Below, in pieces: positions 50,696 to 61,809 of a stretch of 64,000 nt of DNA. Under the pieces are notes generated by a model. The model was not told the origin of the DNA. It saw only the letters and a program-made list of their open reading frames with translations, and made no database searches. Source of the stretch: Thuidium tamariscinum (taxonomy: Eukaryota; Streptophyta; Bryopsida; Hypnales; Thuidiaceae); NCBI GenBank assembly GCA_947034885.2, contig OX344754.2, forward strand, positions 2,976,001 through 3,040,000. The letters run 5' to 3'. Within the stretch, counting starts at the first letter, position 1, and each line of letters begins with the position of its first letter. The position numbers were made by a program, and so were the translations under genes.

Positions 50696-51629
50696 AGGTT
50701 AATTAGTTTTTTGACAATTAAGTTATTTATAAAATCCCCCCACTTTGGACACAACTTTTTTTAAAGTTGAAAAGGCAACTATAATTGAAGCGTCAAACTT
50801 TTTTGCAAGATACTTATGTCACACGACTTCAAAAGTGGAGACCAAACTTTTTTAGGCACCATTTTGATAGAAAAATAAGTTTCATACCCACTTTTATTTT
50901 TACTTTTTTAACTCAACCGACTTTTTCACAAAACTCATGGGTTTAAACCCCGGTTTAGTGTACTTTACAAATAACTCAAATATGATCAATGAAAGTGGCT
51001 CGAAAAAATGCCAACAGAGTTGTCGACAGGCATTTCAAGATGGAGGGAGTACAAGTTCTCTTTTCTTTGGAAGCAGTTGTGTAGTCAGCCCAAGCAGGCA
51101 GTCGAGAAATGAGTTCCCCAGATCACAGTATAACATCAAGACATGAACTTTTCATCCTTGACTCAAATTCCAGTGGGAAAGATATGAAGAGACAGGTCAA
51201 TGTCTTCCTTCACACTATTTGGGCTTCCATGACACTCGAATCTCCAAAACCTAGACTATAAAACATAACTTACAGCTTGAGGCCGCACACCTATTGTCCT
51301 TCTCTGTATCAGAAAAACTCAAAAATAAAATTGCATTATCAAGCCGGTTGACTACTCATTACTCGCAGGGATGCTCAAGGGGCAGGCTCATGAAATCTTA
51401 AACGGGAGGTTGCATTGCCAATAAAACCCAATCAACCATCACTTACTGGTGTGCTATTTTACTCACGGTTTTATCAGCCTGTCACCAAATTCTAAGTAGG
51501 ACTCTCTACTACAGTACAGTACAACCCTCCCGGGGTGAAGAGGGTGGCGAAAACATCATGTAGGAAGGGTGTAGGCATCGGTTGGGTAAAGAATTGATGG
51601 ATGCACCCAGAAATTATGTCAGAGACTCA
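50696..51629. other. 3' flank of accA, no separate gene
   Basis: Between the Harbinger element and the accA stop codon. The part nearest accA (about 50980-51629) is less AT-rich and probably holds its 3' UTR on the - strand; a polyadenylation site cannot be fixed by eye. The part at 50696-50980 is AT-rich and featureless. Confidence 0.5.
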
Positions 51630-54600
51630 CTACTCTCTTGAGGTTGCCTCGCTTGTTACAATGACTGGCTCTGGTGCACTTCCGTTACCTGAAGGTAGCA
51701 TTGCGGGCTCCTCATCTTCCACTGGTGCGTCACGCTTCTTCATGCTTCGTTTGATGTGGGGATCAACTGGACCATCTTCTTCAACTTCGCCTATCTTCCT
51801 AAATTTCGCGTGTCTCTGTTCCAACAAAGCCTCAGTCTTCATCTTCAGCAACTCCTGTTACACAGAATTGGAAGAAGGTGGCTCAGTATGCGATTATTTT
51901 GGTTTCCAAAAATTCAAAATCTCACGATACACGTAAAACTCTACAAGTACGCATCACAGAAGACCAGCCAAATTCATATATTTGACGAGCTAGAGGACAT
52001 TCGGTTCCTACTTTCATATGCTTCATAAGCACCGCCTTGATGTTCAAGGAGGTCTGCACCGGATCAGAGTGTGCACCACCTACAGGTTCCTGGAAGGGGA
52101 AAATTGTATGTCAGATGAGGATTAAAATTGAAACAAAACCTTGGTATACATACATGCAGCGAAATTCAAATTCAAACGTACAAACTTCAGTGATAAAGCT
52201 TAGAAGATGCAAGAACCATAACCAAGCGCAAACAAAACTCACAGCATAAGCAACAGAAGCCTTCCGGCAGACATGATGGAAGTTCTCCAACTTCAGTCTT
52301 GACAAAGAATATCACTGAAAGGTAGGAACTACATAATCACTCGACTTTAACCAGGAATCAAAATCAAGAAATCATACAGGAATAATCTCGTCCACAACGC
52401 CCAGTTTCTGCAACTCCTGGGCAGTAATGCGCAAAGCTTCTGCAGCCTGAATAATAAATAACCACGGTAAGACACAATGAAGGAATTCTGACCACTCTGA
52501 AGGAATTCTCCCACAATCCTACGTAAAATGTAGACACAAGAAGACTGCATCGACAAGGCTAAACAAGAAAGGTAGTCTACTACCCTGGGAGCAGCCGCAG
52601 AAGTCTTCCAGAGGATGGCGGCACATGCTTCCGGACTGCACCAAGGAACAAAAGGACTTCAGAAAAGAAGAAGGAAATAAGCCTTCTCTTGACAATATAA
52701 TTTCTGAAATTTCTAGCAACTTCATATAACTAGTAAACACCTAAAGATATGTCAACCTAAAGCCTCAATTGCCTGAGGTTAGCAGCAATCAATGGCACTC
52801 ATGATGATATACTCAGAATATTCAGAATGAAAAAGAAATAATAGAAGACTGCGTTCACCTTGCTACATAGTAGACTGCGTTCTCAAGCATCAACATCTTG
52901 TTACCGCATCCAATAGCAAGGGCACCTCCAGAACCACCCTCCCCAATTACTGTTGCGATGATAGGAACGTTAATGCCAAACATTTCTCTCAGATTGACAG
53001 CGATGGCTTCTCCCTGCACATCAATAAAACTTCTCAAACTGGGGGGACTTGAGCATCTCAATATTAATCCATCTGAATAGCAATGTGCTTGATCAGTTTT
53101 CACTCAATGCAACCCTAGTTGTCATTTCAAACTCAATCATCAACAGTCATCAAAGTAAAATTATCCCCCAAAAGGGCCCAGGAGAAAAATACAAAGTTCA
53201 CTTTGAAAGCGGATAGTGGATTATTGTAACTTTCAAACATAATCTAATCGTTCAAAAATGGTTGGTTTCGCATGTGGTTGGTATTGTTCTTTCTATTTGA
53301 AACATTTTGTTACCTTGAAGCTTCTTAAACGATTCAGTCAACTCCTACAGATATGGAAGTGGTCAGTTATGGCCATTTGGGGCAAATAGGGGTTTTAATA
53401 GATAGGGCATATGACACCAAAGGTGCACGCTTACATGGAAAATAAAGTAGTGTTGTCTGTTCAATGGGAAAAGAAGTAGTATACCTGACCGAGTTCTTCA
53501 GCTTTGACGCCAGCATACGCTCCAGGCGTATCAATGAAGGTGAGCACCGGAAAACCAAATTTCTCTGCATGGCGCATGAATCGCAAAGCTTTCCTATACC
53601 TGCAAGCGTGAACAGACACGCACAAGTTTCAATTAAGATATGCTGGAGATACAAAAATACAAAATTTCAAATATGAAAAAGGAAACGCCCAGTCCCTAAT
53701 TGTTGAAGCAAGAAAATATGTTGGACAATGGTGTGCTCTTTTGATAACAGAGTCGATTTGTTGGAAAAATTAGCATGTTGCAGGATATTGGAGTCGTCAT
53801 AAAAATGTGAAGTTCAGTGCCGCATGTAAACGTACCCGTTCGGCATTGGCATGCCAAAATTGCGGTAGATATTCTCCTTCGTATTTCTGCCCTTCTGATG
53901 ACCAATGAACACAAAGCTCATACCGTCCATGGATCCAACACCACAGACCAATGCAGGGTCATCAAACCCACCTCGATCCCCATGCAGCTCTAGCCACTGT
54001 AAGAGCCATTGCCAAAGAGAAATTCTCACATCAATCCAAACGTTACACGTGTAGTGCGCCAAACAAAAAATCAGCAAGGGCAGTTACCACGGATTCCTCA
54101 TGATAACCCTGAACTCAATTAATCATAATGTGAAAGATCTAATTCAGATTGGAACAGAATCGGTCAATAACATGCATGTGTTCATCAAAGAAAAAGTTAA
54201 ACTGGTCAAAAAGAAAGTTCCCATATGAACCACTCAAAACTGCTAAAAAAACATGAAGCACGATCTGGCCTAATTGGTCATAAGTTTTCTGGTTTGTTAA
54301 ATTACCGAATCAGTCATGTTCATAACGTGGTCTATGAAAGTCGGTCGATTCGGATGACGAGCCACACTGAGGCGCTGCATTGGTGTAAGTGCTCCATACA
54401 GTTCCCTACGCACCTGGTCAGCACAACAAACAATAAAAATTCAATGCCGGATCATATATTCGACACATCCTTACAGAATCAAAGGGGAAGTGCAAAAATA
54501 CCTTGACCAAGATTCCCCCTCTTATAATGGTCAGCCATATAAGAAGAAACACCTATGCACAAAGTGCTCGTACATTGAGGACCATGTCTGAAAGATGCTG

Positions 54601-56431
54601 GCAAATTACACAACGATCATTGGATACCCAAGTCCATCCGACGCTCACACGGTGCTGGTGCTATGCAGGAGACAACTATGGAGAGAATGTACAGGAGGTC
54701 TACATTCCAAGGGATGGTGTCCCTGAGCAGCACCATGTACTATTCGCTGCTGCTGCACTTAGAATTGAATTTTACAAAGCATCCAATCATTATCTTCAGA
54801 AAACATAGATTGGGTAGAGTGCTACTCAGGAGACACGCAGTGTAAGTTCTACGAAGAAAATGTATCCGAGGTGTACATGAGGGGGCGAGGGGGGGCGCAG
54901 AACAGCACTCGTCCCCACAATCTGTTCGCTGCTGCTAAGCATAGAATGTACACCTGTTTCATAGAATGCACACCTACTTTAAAAGAAACCTATATTTATA
55001 AGGAATACCAGTTTGAATGCAAAGTCCAAATTACGTGCTTCTTCCCGAGGCAATTCCAATGAGAAAACCTAAGTCCATGAAAGTATCGAGGGTAAGTGGA
55101 ATGAGTCATAAGCAGAGGCTCAATTTGATGTCCTCCACCCAGCTTCTGATAATACTTGTAAAGAAAACATAATTCCCTGCTTCCAGGAAATCAGAGTGAA
55201 AGACTAACATGCTCCGCTGATCACCCACCTGGTCATATCTCTCTTCCAGCTCGGCAATTTGTTCGGTAAAATCCAAGCCCGTCTTATTGGCTAGCTCCCG
55301 CACCTGTTGCAAATTGCAATACAATATTGGTTCTCAATCTTGAACTAAAAAGAAATAAGAGAGGGCCTGTTGAAAAGTACCAAGCAATCTAATCAAGGGC
55401 CACTTCAAGCAGACTCATACGCCTAATGAGTATAGTTGAGATGATCAAAATTGCAGGAATTCAGACGTAGAGCGCAATTGATTAACGGAATCAAAAAAAA
55501 TGACCTCAAGTTCGGACAAATCGGCGTCATATGGACTGTCCCTACCAGAAACCGACGGAATAAGGCAATGGGAGAATTGTATGACAACACAACTTCTCAA
55601 TTTTGAACTAATAGAAATAAGAGGAGATCTGCTGAAGAGCATCAATCAATGCAGTTCTAGGGCTGCTTGAAACACAAACTGCGCCTAATGAGATCGTAAA
55701 ATTACACTAATTTAGACATAGAGCCCGATTCAGAGAGAAGATCAATTCGCAAGCCCTTAGATTTGGACACATACTCGTCAAATGGACTGTCCCTACCAGA
55801 AATTGATGAGATAAGGCAATGGGAGCATTGCATGACAATGATAGTTCTCAATCTTGAACTAATAGAAACAAGAGGAGATCAGCTGAAGAGTGTCAATCAA
55901 CGTAATTCTAGGTCTGAAGCACAAACTACACCTACTGCGATTACTCGAGATCGTAAAACTACACCAATTCAGATATAGAGTCCGATTGCGGACACGAACT
56001 CAAATGGCCAAATCGTATGATCTTAGATAATGGCCTCAAATGAACGGAATAAGGCAAAAGGCAATGGGAGCTCAAAATCTTACTTCATCAATCTTGTTCT
56101 CGAGGTCAACAATGGGTCTCTCAAAGGGCAACGTGACAGGCTTGGGCGGGTTCGGCATTGGCTTGAAGCGGTTGAGGTACTTGAGGGCGCCATCAGTGAT
56201 TTCCCCCGGGGGAAACTTGTCCGGCCACGGGTACTCCTGCTCGGGCCCCATCTTCCCCTTCTTGATCTTCGCAGTAATAACTTTGACACATCCTGTCCTC
56301 TCTTGCGGCAGTTTCTGCTGCTCTTGCGTTCTGAAGCCTGCTGCTAGACCTCCAGCTGCACATTGCATCCCAATGCCATTGCCCGCGCTTTGGAGAGCTG
56401 TGCTAGTAGCTGCTGCTCCCATGAACTCCAT
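51630..56431 (-). CDS. accA: Plastid acetyl-CoA carboxylase carboxyltransferase subunit alpha, ten coding exons
   Basis: Exons in coding order: 56431-56084, 55303-55229, 54413-54306, 53996-53836, 53599-53485, 53013-52859, 52635-52584, 52446-52378, 52089-52012, 51854-51630. All introns begin GT and end AG on the - strand, and the joined length (1386 nt) stays in frame: 461 residues. AccA pairs with AccD to move the carboxyl group from biotin to acetyl-CoA, giving malonyl-CoA for plastid fatty-acid synthesis. Diagnostic stretches: [120 protein letters not shown] (oxyanion loop region) and [14 protein letters not shown]. Residues 1 to about 55, Ala/Gly/Ser/Gln-rich with few acids, resemble a chloroplast transit peptide. 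The C-terminal tail after the core is about 75 acidic/basic residues, much shorter than in many seed plants. The largest introns (1 and 2) hold repeats. Confidence 0.95.
54650..54960. repeat. Diverged direct repeat inside accA intron 2
   Basis: A segment from about 54656 ('gtgctatgcaggagaca ... gaatgtacaggaggtctac ... ttcgctgctgctg') recurs from about 54818 ('gtgctactcaggagaca ... aatgtatccgaggtgtac ... ttcgctgctgct'), about 162 bp apart. The + strand of the first unit is open for 101 codons (54503-54808) but shows no known domain. Confidence 0.55.
55320..56070. repeat. Tandem repeat of about 250 bp, three copies, in accA intron 1
   Basis: The word GCAATGGGAG recurs at 55565, 55816 and 56061, and 'ctcaat-ttgaacta' at about 55333, 55596 and 55849. 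Matching continues through 'atggactgtccctaccagaa'. The rightmost unit begins within about 15 bp of the exon 1 donor, so the first part of the intron itself was amplified. Units are moderately diverged. Confidence 0.75.
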
Positions 56432-56610
56432 CGCACCAACAAATCAACCTATCCTAGAACACGAATCTTCACGGACAATACAATGCAGTGCAAAGGGTTC
56501 AATACAGGGGCGGGATCCCAATCAATCGAAGAAGCGAATTCCATGACGCAGAGATAAGGGTTTTTCCGGAAGGGAGGCGGAGAACCCGATGCGGAAGGAA
56601 CGGAAGGGAA

Positions 56611-56800
56611 TGGACGGCCGAAGGTGGTGAGGCGGACGAAGGGATTGCGAGTGGGGGAAATGGACGAACGAAAGAGGTGGAAATGGACGGCCGAAGGTGG
56701 TGAGGCGGACGAAGGGATTGCGAGTGGGGGAAATGGACGAACGAAAGAGGCGGAAATGGACGGCCGAAGGCAGCGAGGTGGACGAAAGGGAGAGCGAGAG
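56611..56800. repeat. GC-rich tandem repeat, 73-bp period, just upstream of accA
   Basis: Units begin TGGACGGCCGAAGG at 56611, 56684 and 56757 (exactly 73 bp apart); the first two are nearly identical and the third diverges and runs out. It lies 180-370 bp upstream of the accA ATG, in the presumed 5' UTR or core promoter. Because 73 is not a multiple of three, the long open frames across it on both strands are accidental. Confidence 0.9.
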
Positions 56801-56880
56801 GGGACGGAGGAGGACGAACGAGGTGACACAAACTAGGCTGGGTACAAACCGGGCCGGCTAAGGTGGTCGCCTTCATTTAT

Positions 56881-57440
56881 TCCCCTAAGCGTCCAAACTC
56901 ACCTCCAGAATTGACGATTTCCAGAAAATCATCAAAAATACTATTTGGAAGAAAATTTTGGAATTGAGATATGAAACAAAGTTGTAGCGTTTGAGTTAGA
57001 TTCTATGCAAGTAGTTAGATTCACCAATGTTTAAACCAATACTTTTCTTTAAATTTTCAAAGGAAAAATTCAAAATTCCTTGTAAATTCAATTACTCAAG
57101 CAAAATATTATCATTTTTTGAGTAAATTTTGTTGGAAAGGATTTGAAATGAGGTTCTCTTGACATGGTCATTTCTGGAATTTTTGTGCTCTTTGATTCTA
57201 TGACCTCATTTTTTCAATTCCTAGTTTGAATTATGGTCAACCCAAGTGAACCACTTGATATCATTTGTAATTTTAGAACAATACTTGCTCTAGTGACACC
57301 AAATCCATCCCTTGGATAGGACCACAACTTCATAAAGTATTTTTAAAAATTACAATGACTTTCATCCAAGCTATAATGAGAAAGAAATTTGGATTTCAAT
57401 TTGTACATTGTCCAAAAATTGGACAACATCAAAGCTCTCC
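56881..57440 (+). mobile_element. Family H foldback element, single arm (H2)
   Basis: Starts TCCCCTAAGCG after TA (56879-56880) and aligns with the reverse complement of the right arm of H1: 'actcacctccagaattgacg', 'gaagaaaattttggaattgaga', 'acaccaaatccatcccttgg', 'caatgactttcat'. No matching opposite arm was found downstream, so this is a truncated copy or one with a strongly diverged second arm. Its outer end sits at the upstream edge of the accA promoter region. Confidence 0.65.
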
Positions 57441-57823
57441 AAAATTAACATCTTTGCACTTTTTCATTTTCTCTTGCTTTTGTTGATAATGAATCTATAA
57501 ATGTTATTTGTAAAGGTAGACTTCTATACACTAGAATCAATCAAACTATGAAAAAAAGATAAAATGTTTTTCGGTAATATTTTCTAGGGGGGAAATCATA
57601 ATAGAAAGTATGGAGGTAGAAAGATTATGGAGTTACAATTGAATGATTTTCTACAAGTTGGTTGAATTAGCCTAATTGTTGCATTCTTCTATTAGCCACA
57701 CTCCCAACACCTTCATTTGTGGATATTCAAAAGAAAACTACAAAAAACCTAATTTATTATATTAGAAGTGATTACTCAAGAATCTTTGTGGTACTACCTT
57801 GGATGAATTCTTTGTAATTAATT
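57441..57823. other. AT-rich intergenic DNA
   Basis: Nothing recognised; may include the remainder of the family H copy. Confidence 0.4.
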
Positions 57824-57995
57824 CACTACAAGAGAATGGGGTCTTTTAAGTAGTGTCCTAGACATCATGTCTTTTAAGTAATGTCTTTTAATGCGTCTTT
57901 TAAGTAAAATTTTACTTAAAAGACGCATTAAAAGACATTACTTAAAAGACATGATGTCTAGGACACTACTTAAAAGACCTCATTTTCTTGTAGTG
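57824..57995. mobile_element. CACTA-ended foldback MITE (D3), near-perfect loopless hairpin
   Basis: A 172-bp palindrome-like element with ends CACTACAAGAGAATGG and CACTACAAGAAAATGA (right end on the complement). The 86-bp arms meet at 'gtaaaattttac' and differ only near the outer ends. Each arm also contains repeated 'cttttaagta' words. Flanks (ATT and TAA) do not give an exact 3-bp duplication. No coding capacity. Confidence 0.8.
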
Positions 57996-59185
57996 TAATG
58001 TTTAGATTTAACAACAATATACATGCATTGTTGAAGTCTTTTTCAAGGTTGACAATGACCTACCCTAGTATCTCAATCATTGGTTCATCTTTGTTATATA
58101 TTTTGATTTCCCTATATATGTGTGGATAGGAACCATTACAAGATAACACCAAGTCTTCAATTAGGCATAGAGATTGGACGTAGATGGTGGGGTGTAGAAG
58201 AAGACAACATGTTTTTCCATATGTAGATGAATATTTGAATATGGTCTATAAAAACCTTATAGAAATTGCATATTAGTCTATAAATTTTTCCAAAACAATC
58301 CAAAAATTAAAGCACATATAATGCTCCTAGTTATGTAGTGAATATACAATATATTTGCATGCCCAAGTTGGCATTTTACTACCTTATAAGGTCATATTCA
58401 ACCTTTAGAGCTAGTAGAAAACAAATGATTAGAAAATAGTAAAAGCATTTTTTTTTTAAAAAATTGGACATTTGGTCTTAAACCTTTTAAATCCTAAGTA
58501 TATTTGAAATAGAATGTGAAATTCTAGAATTTTGCTAAGAAATTTGGTAAAATTTAAGAAAATCATATCACTTCATCTACAGTGAAATAAAACTAATTTA
58601 TTGAGGGTGAAAAGTCTACGTACTTGTAGCAATCTTTGATTTCATAATTTGTAATACATGTAATATTGCAAAATTCAAAAAGAAAAAGAAAACATGTACA
58701 TGAAGGTACGGACAAGATTTTAGGACAAATTTTCCTAACATCATGAATGGAATGGGTAAAAGAAGCCTACTTTGTTCATGTTGATTTGATGAAGGAATGA
58801 TTCAAAATCATCTTTTCATCAATACTGAAATTTGTGCATCCAACTTTAAAGATTCAAATTAGAAAAGAAGTAGGATGACCCTAAAAATTCATGAAGATTT
58901 CAAAAGTTACATTAAATACATGTACCATTGGATTTTCAAAAATTATGTACAAACCTATACTTTTGAATATACTTTAAAGGATATACTTGGTTTGACTATG
59001 ATTACTTTATACCTTAGTATTTGAAGATGTACATTAGTTTGAAAAATATTGTTTTCTTTGTTTTTTTAAAGTTTAAGAAGAATACATTTGTCCTAAAGTC
59101 TAACCTAGGAGTCTTATCCAAAATTTTAGTCTAGAAAAAATAATCATATTTTAGTTTAATACTCGACAGATCTTTTTCTTCTTTA
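57996..59185. other. AT-rich intergenic DNA
   Basis: No open frame of note and no repeat that I could pair. Confidence 0.5.
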
Positions 59186-59762
59186 ACCCATTAAGGACCG
59201 GTCGACCACTTTTGGGTTGATTTGAGGACTTTTTGTCTCCTATAATTTGTAGAACATTTGATCTCAAAAAACTTAGAGAAGAACGCATTTAGAGTGTCTT
59301 TATGTGCATCTAACAAAACCAATTTCAAGAGAATGTGTGCAAAAATGAGTGAGTTGTGCTTGGCCAAACTTGAAATGGTCCAACCTTTCATATTGAAATT
59401 TTCAATGAAAAATGCATATTTTATGGAAAGGACAATTATGTGTGTGTTTGAAATAATAAATTGAAAGTTTTTGGTCAATTTCCAGACAATATATTCAAAT
59501 CTATATCCAATTGTAGCAAACCCTAATTATAACCAGTGCCAAAGGGTGTTTATGACACATCAATGTTTGAAGAGTAATTACAAAGACATGAACCATTGGA
59601 TCACTTTTATTTTTTGTGTGGTTCAAAGATTTAACCCATGGAACTCATTTATTCAATCCGATCTAGGATTACATCTTTTAAAAAGACAGAAAATTGCACT
59701 TTTTGAGAATTGTGTTCAAAAACTACGTCCGCCCCCTAAATCAACCACGGTCCTTAAAGGGT
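59186..59762. mobile_element. Family E non-autonomous DNA transposon
   Basis: A 577-bp element flanked by TA (59184-59185, 59763-59764). Inverted ends read ACCCATTAAGGACCG on the left and ACCCTTTAAGGACCG on the complement of the right. Open frames of 68-100 codons inside it on both strands have no recognisable domain, so it is treated as non-coding. A single copy is present in this window. Confidence 0.75.
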
Positions 59763-59764
59763 TA

Positions 59765-61513
59765 AAGTTATAGGTCTTTTTTATAATCTATACAAATTCT
59801 GCTCCAACCAATCACATAGAGTTGTTATAATCTATTAATACAATTATCAAAATTTTCTACAATTCTTTCATATACAGTTATACACTTGGATAGACTAATC
59901 TCTAATTTCATGTGGATACAATTAAAAAATTCAACCACATCTACATGCAAAAAGAATTTAAAGTGAATTGATTCATGTGCAATCAATATTCTATAAGAGT
60001 TGGTAGGCCTTAGGAGATTAAGAATTTTTATAAAAAAAGATTCCAACAAAAATGATGGAAGATTGTTTAGGAATTTGCTTATACAGAAGCTTTCTTTGTT
60101 TCCATGTGGAAGACATGATATTTTTGTTTTTTAAATTATTCCTTGCAATTAGTTATATTCCTCTATTGTAAATAAAATTTTCAAAGCTCACCTCTCAAAT
60201 GAAAATTTTTTATGTGTAAAAGTTTCCTTAATTATAAAAATCCAAAATGTGAAAAATTAGATTAAAAAATAGAACATAAAAAAAATTTAATGCAAAGATA
60301 ATAAGTAATAATGTGGTATATTATTATATTATTTTTGAATAATAGATTCATCAAATGGCTTACTTTAATAGTTATAGAAAAACACATGATGAACTTAATT
60401 ATAATGTATTGATTCTCTAACAAGACATGTTTCTTGGAATCACCTTAACCTATAGATGACACAAAGGCCATTTTTTTTATCAATGAATAAGAAAAAATTT
60501 CTTTGTGTAAGATAGAAATACAACTATTCATCTTCAGAATTAAAGGTGGAAAGGGAAAATCTTCTCTAATGTTTTGACTTCCAATGAGTGTTGTTGGATT
60601 CTTTTGAACCAAATGAATGATTCCCATGGCCACTAGCTTGTTGTTTAAGGGTTAAGATTTACCAGAAACAATTGTTGTTGCATTGGCTTGAAAGGCACTA
60701 TCAAGTGGCCTTCATTGTCATTGTGATGCGAATATAAGTTAAGAATATTTGCAAGCATGACTTGACATCATTTACATGGTAAATAAATAACTATGATTTG
60801 TACATTGGTTGAAGCATAATTACTATTACTTACTTCCTAGTTTATAAAATGTTATCCTTTTTGGTGACCTTTTCTCCCAAGACAATTGAATTTGCAATTC
60901 TTACTATACAATATTTTTGCAATTGCTAAAATTTATCCTTCATCCAAAGCATTCATAAAATTAGGTTTCATTAAAACAAATAATATTGAAAAGATTTAGA
61001 GACTTTAAGCATAACATTTGGCAAAATTTTAGGAGATCATTGATAATGACTTAACAACTATTTTTGTAGTTGCTATCCAAATTTGTTAATGTATTTTAGT
61101 CACCAGTCTTTTTTAAATTTTTTTATATAAAATAAAATAATATTTTAGATGAAATTTTAGGCAATCATAAAGATTTGTACATTAAAAATATAAATTATAT
61201 TTTTGATAGATTATTAGTATATTATGAAAGCAAAATACTTTAAAATAGATTAATTTTGAAAGATATATATAAATAAAATTTTAAATTTTACTATATAGAA
61301 AATTGCTATTTGTGATGCAAAACATAATGAATCTCTTTTAATGAAATTCTCACTTATTTTGTAAAACATACCTTTTTACATTGTCATAAAGGAGGTGGTC
61401 TTCTTTTAGAAGGGGGGGGGGCTTAATTTTATGATTATAGGTGATCAATAAATTTACCAACCTAAAACTAATGCTGAAATACCTTTATTCTATTTCAATT
61501 GAATCTTTTCATA
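59765..61513. other. AT-rich intergenic DNA
   Basis: No gene seen. A 'aagggttaa' word near 60648 could be the right end of another TA-flanked element of the ACCC-ended group, but no partner was found. A G-run of nine lies near 61412. Confidence 0.45.
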
Positions 61514-61807
61514 AGAGGATTTTCAGCTGATGTACAAAAATGCGAGTTCCCAAATGTTGGGAACGCGATGCTGATGAGGTCGAGAGACTGCCACGTCAGA
61601 AAATAATAATTTTTTATTAATTTTAATTAAATATTAAATAATTTTAAAATAATTTTTTTCTCTCTTTAATACATTCTGAAGTTTTTTGAAAAAAAAAATT
61701 TATTTTATTTTTTCAAAATTCAGACCAGTAGGGGGCTGGTCTGCAGCAGTGGGAATGATTTCGGGGAACACCCCTGAAACAATCTTCTGGGGGCCCAAAA
61801 ATCCTCT
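61514..61807. mobile_element. Family F MITE (F4)
   Basis: A 294-bp element with inverted ends AGAGGATTTT, flanked by TA (61512-61513, 61808-61809); the flanking bases extend the perfect inverted match to 14 bp. In reverse orientation its interior shows the family landmarks 'gacgtggcagtctctcgacc', 'gcgttccc' and 'gggaactcgca'. Confidence 0.7.
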
Positions 61808-61809
61808 TA

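Noticed and set aside
56449-56876. Long Pro/Ser/Arg-rich frames on the - strand and acidic/Gly-rich frames on the + strand upstream of accA
   Set aside because: They are produced by the 73-bp tandem array, whose period is not a multiple of three, and show no stable reading frame between units.
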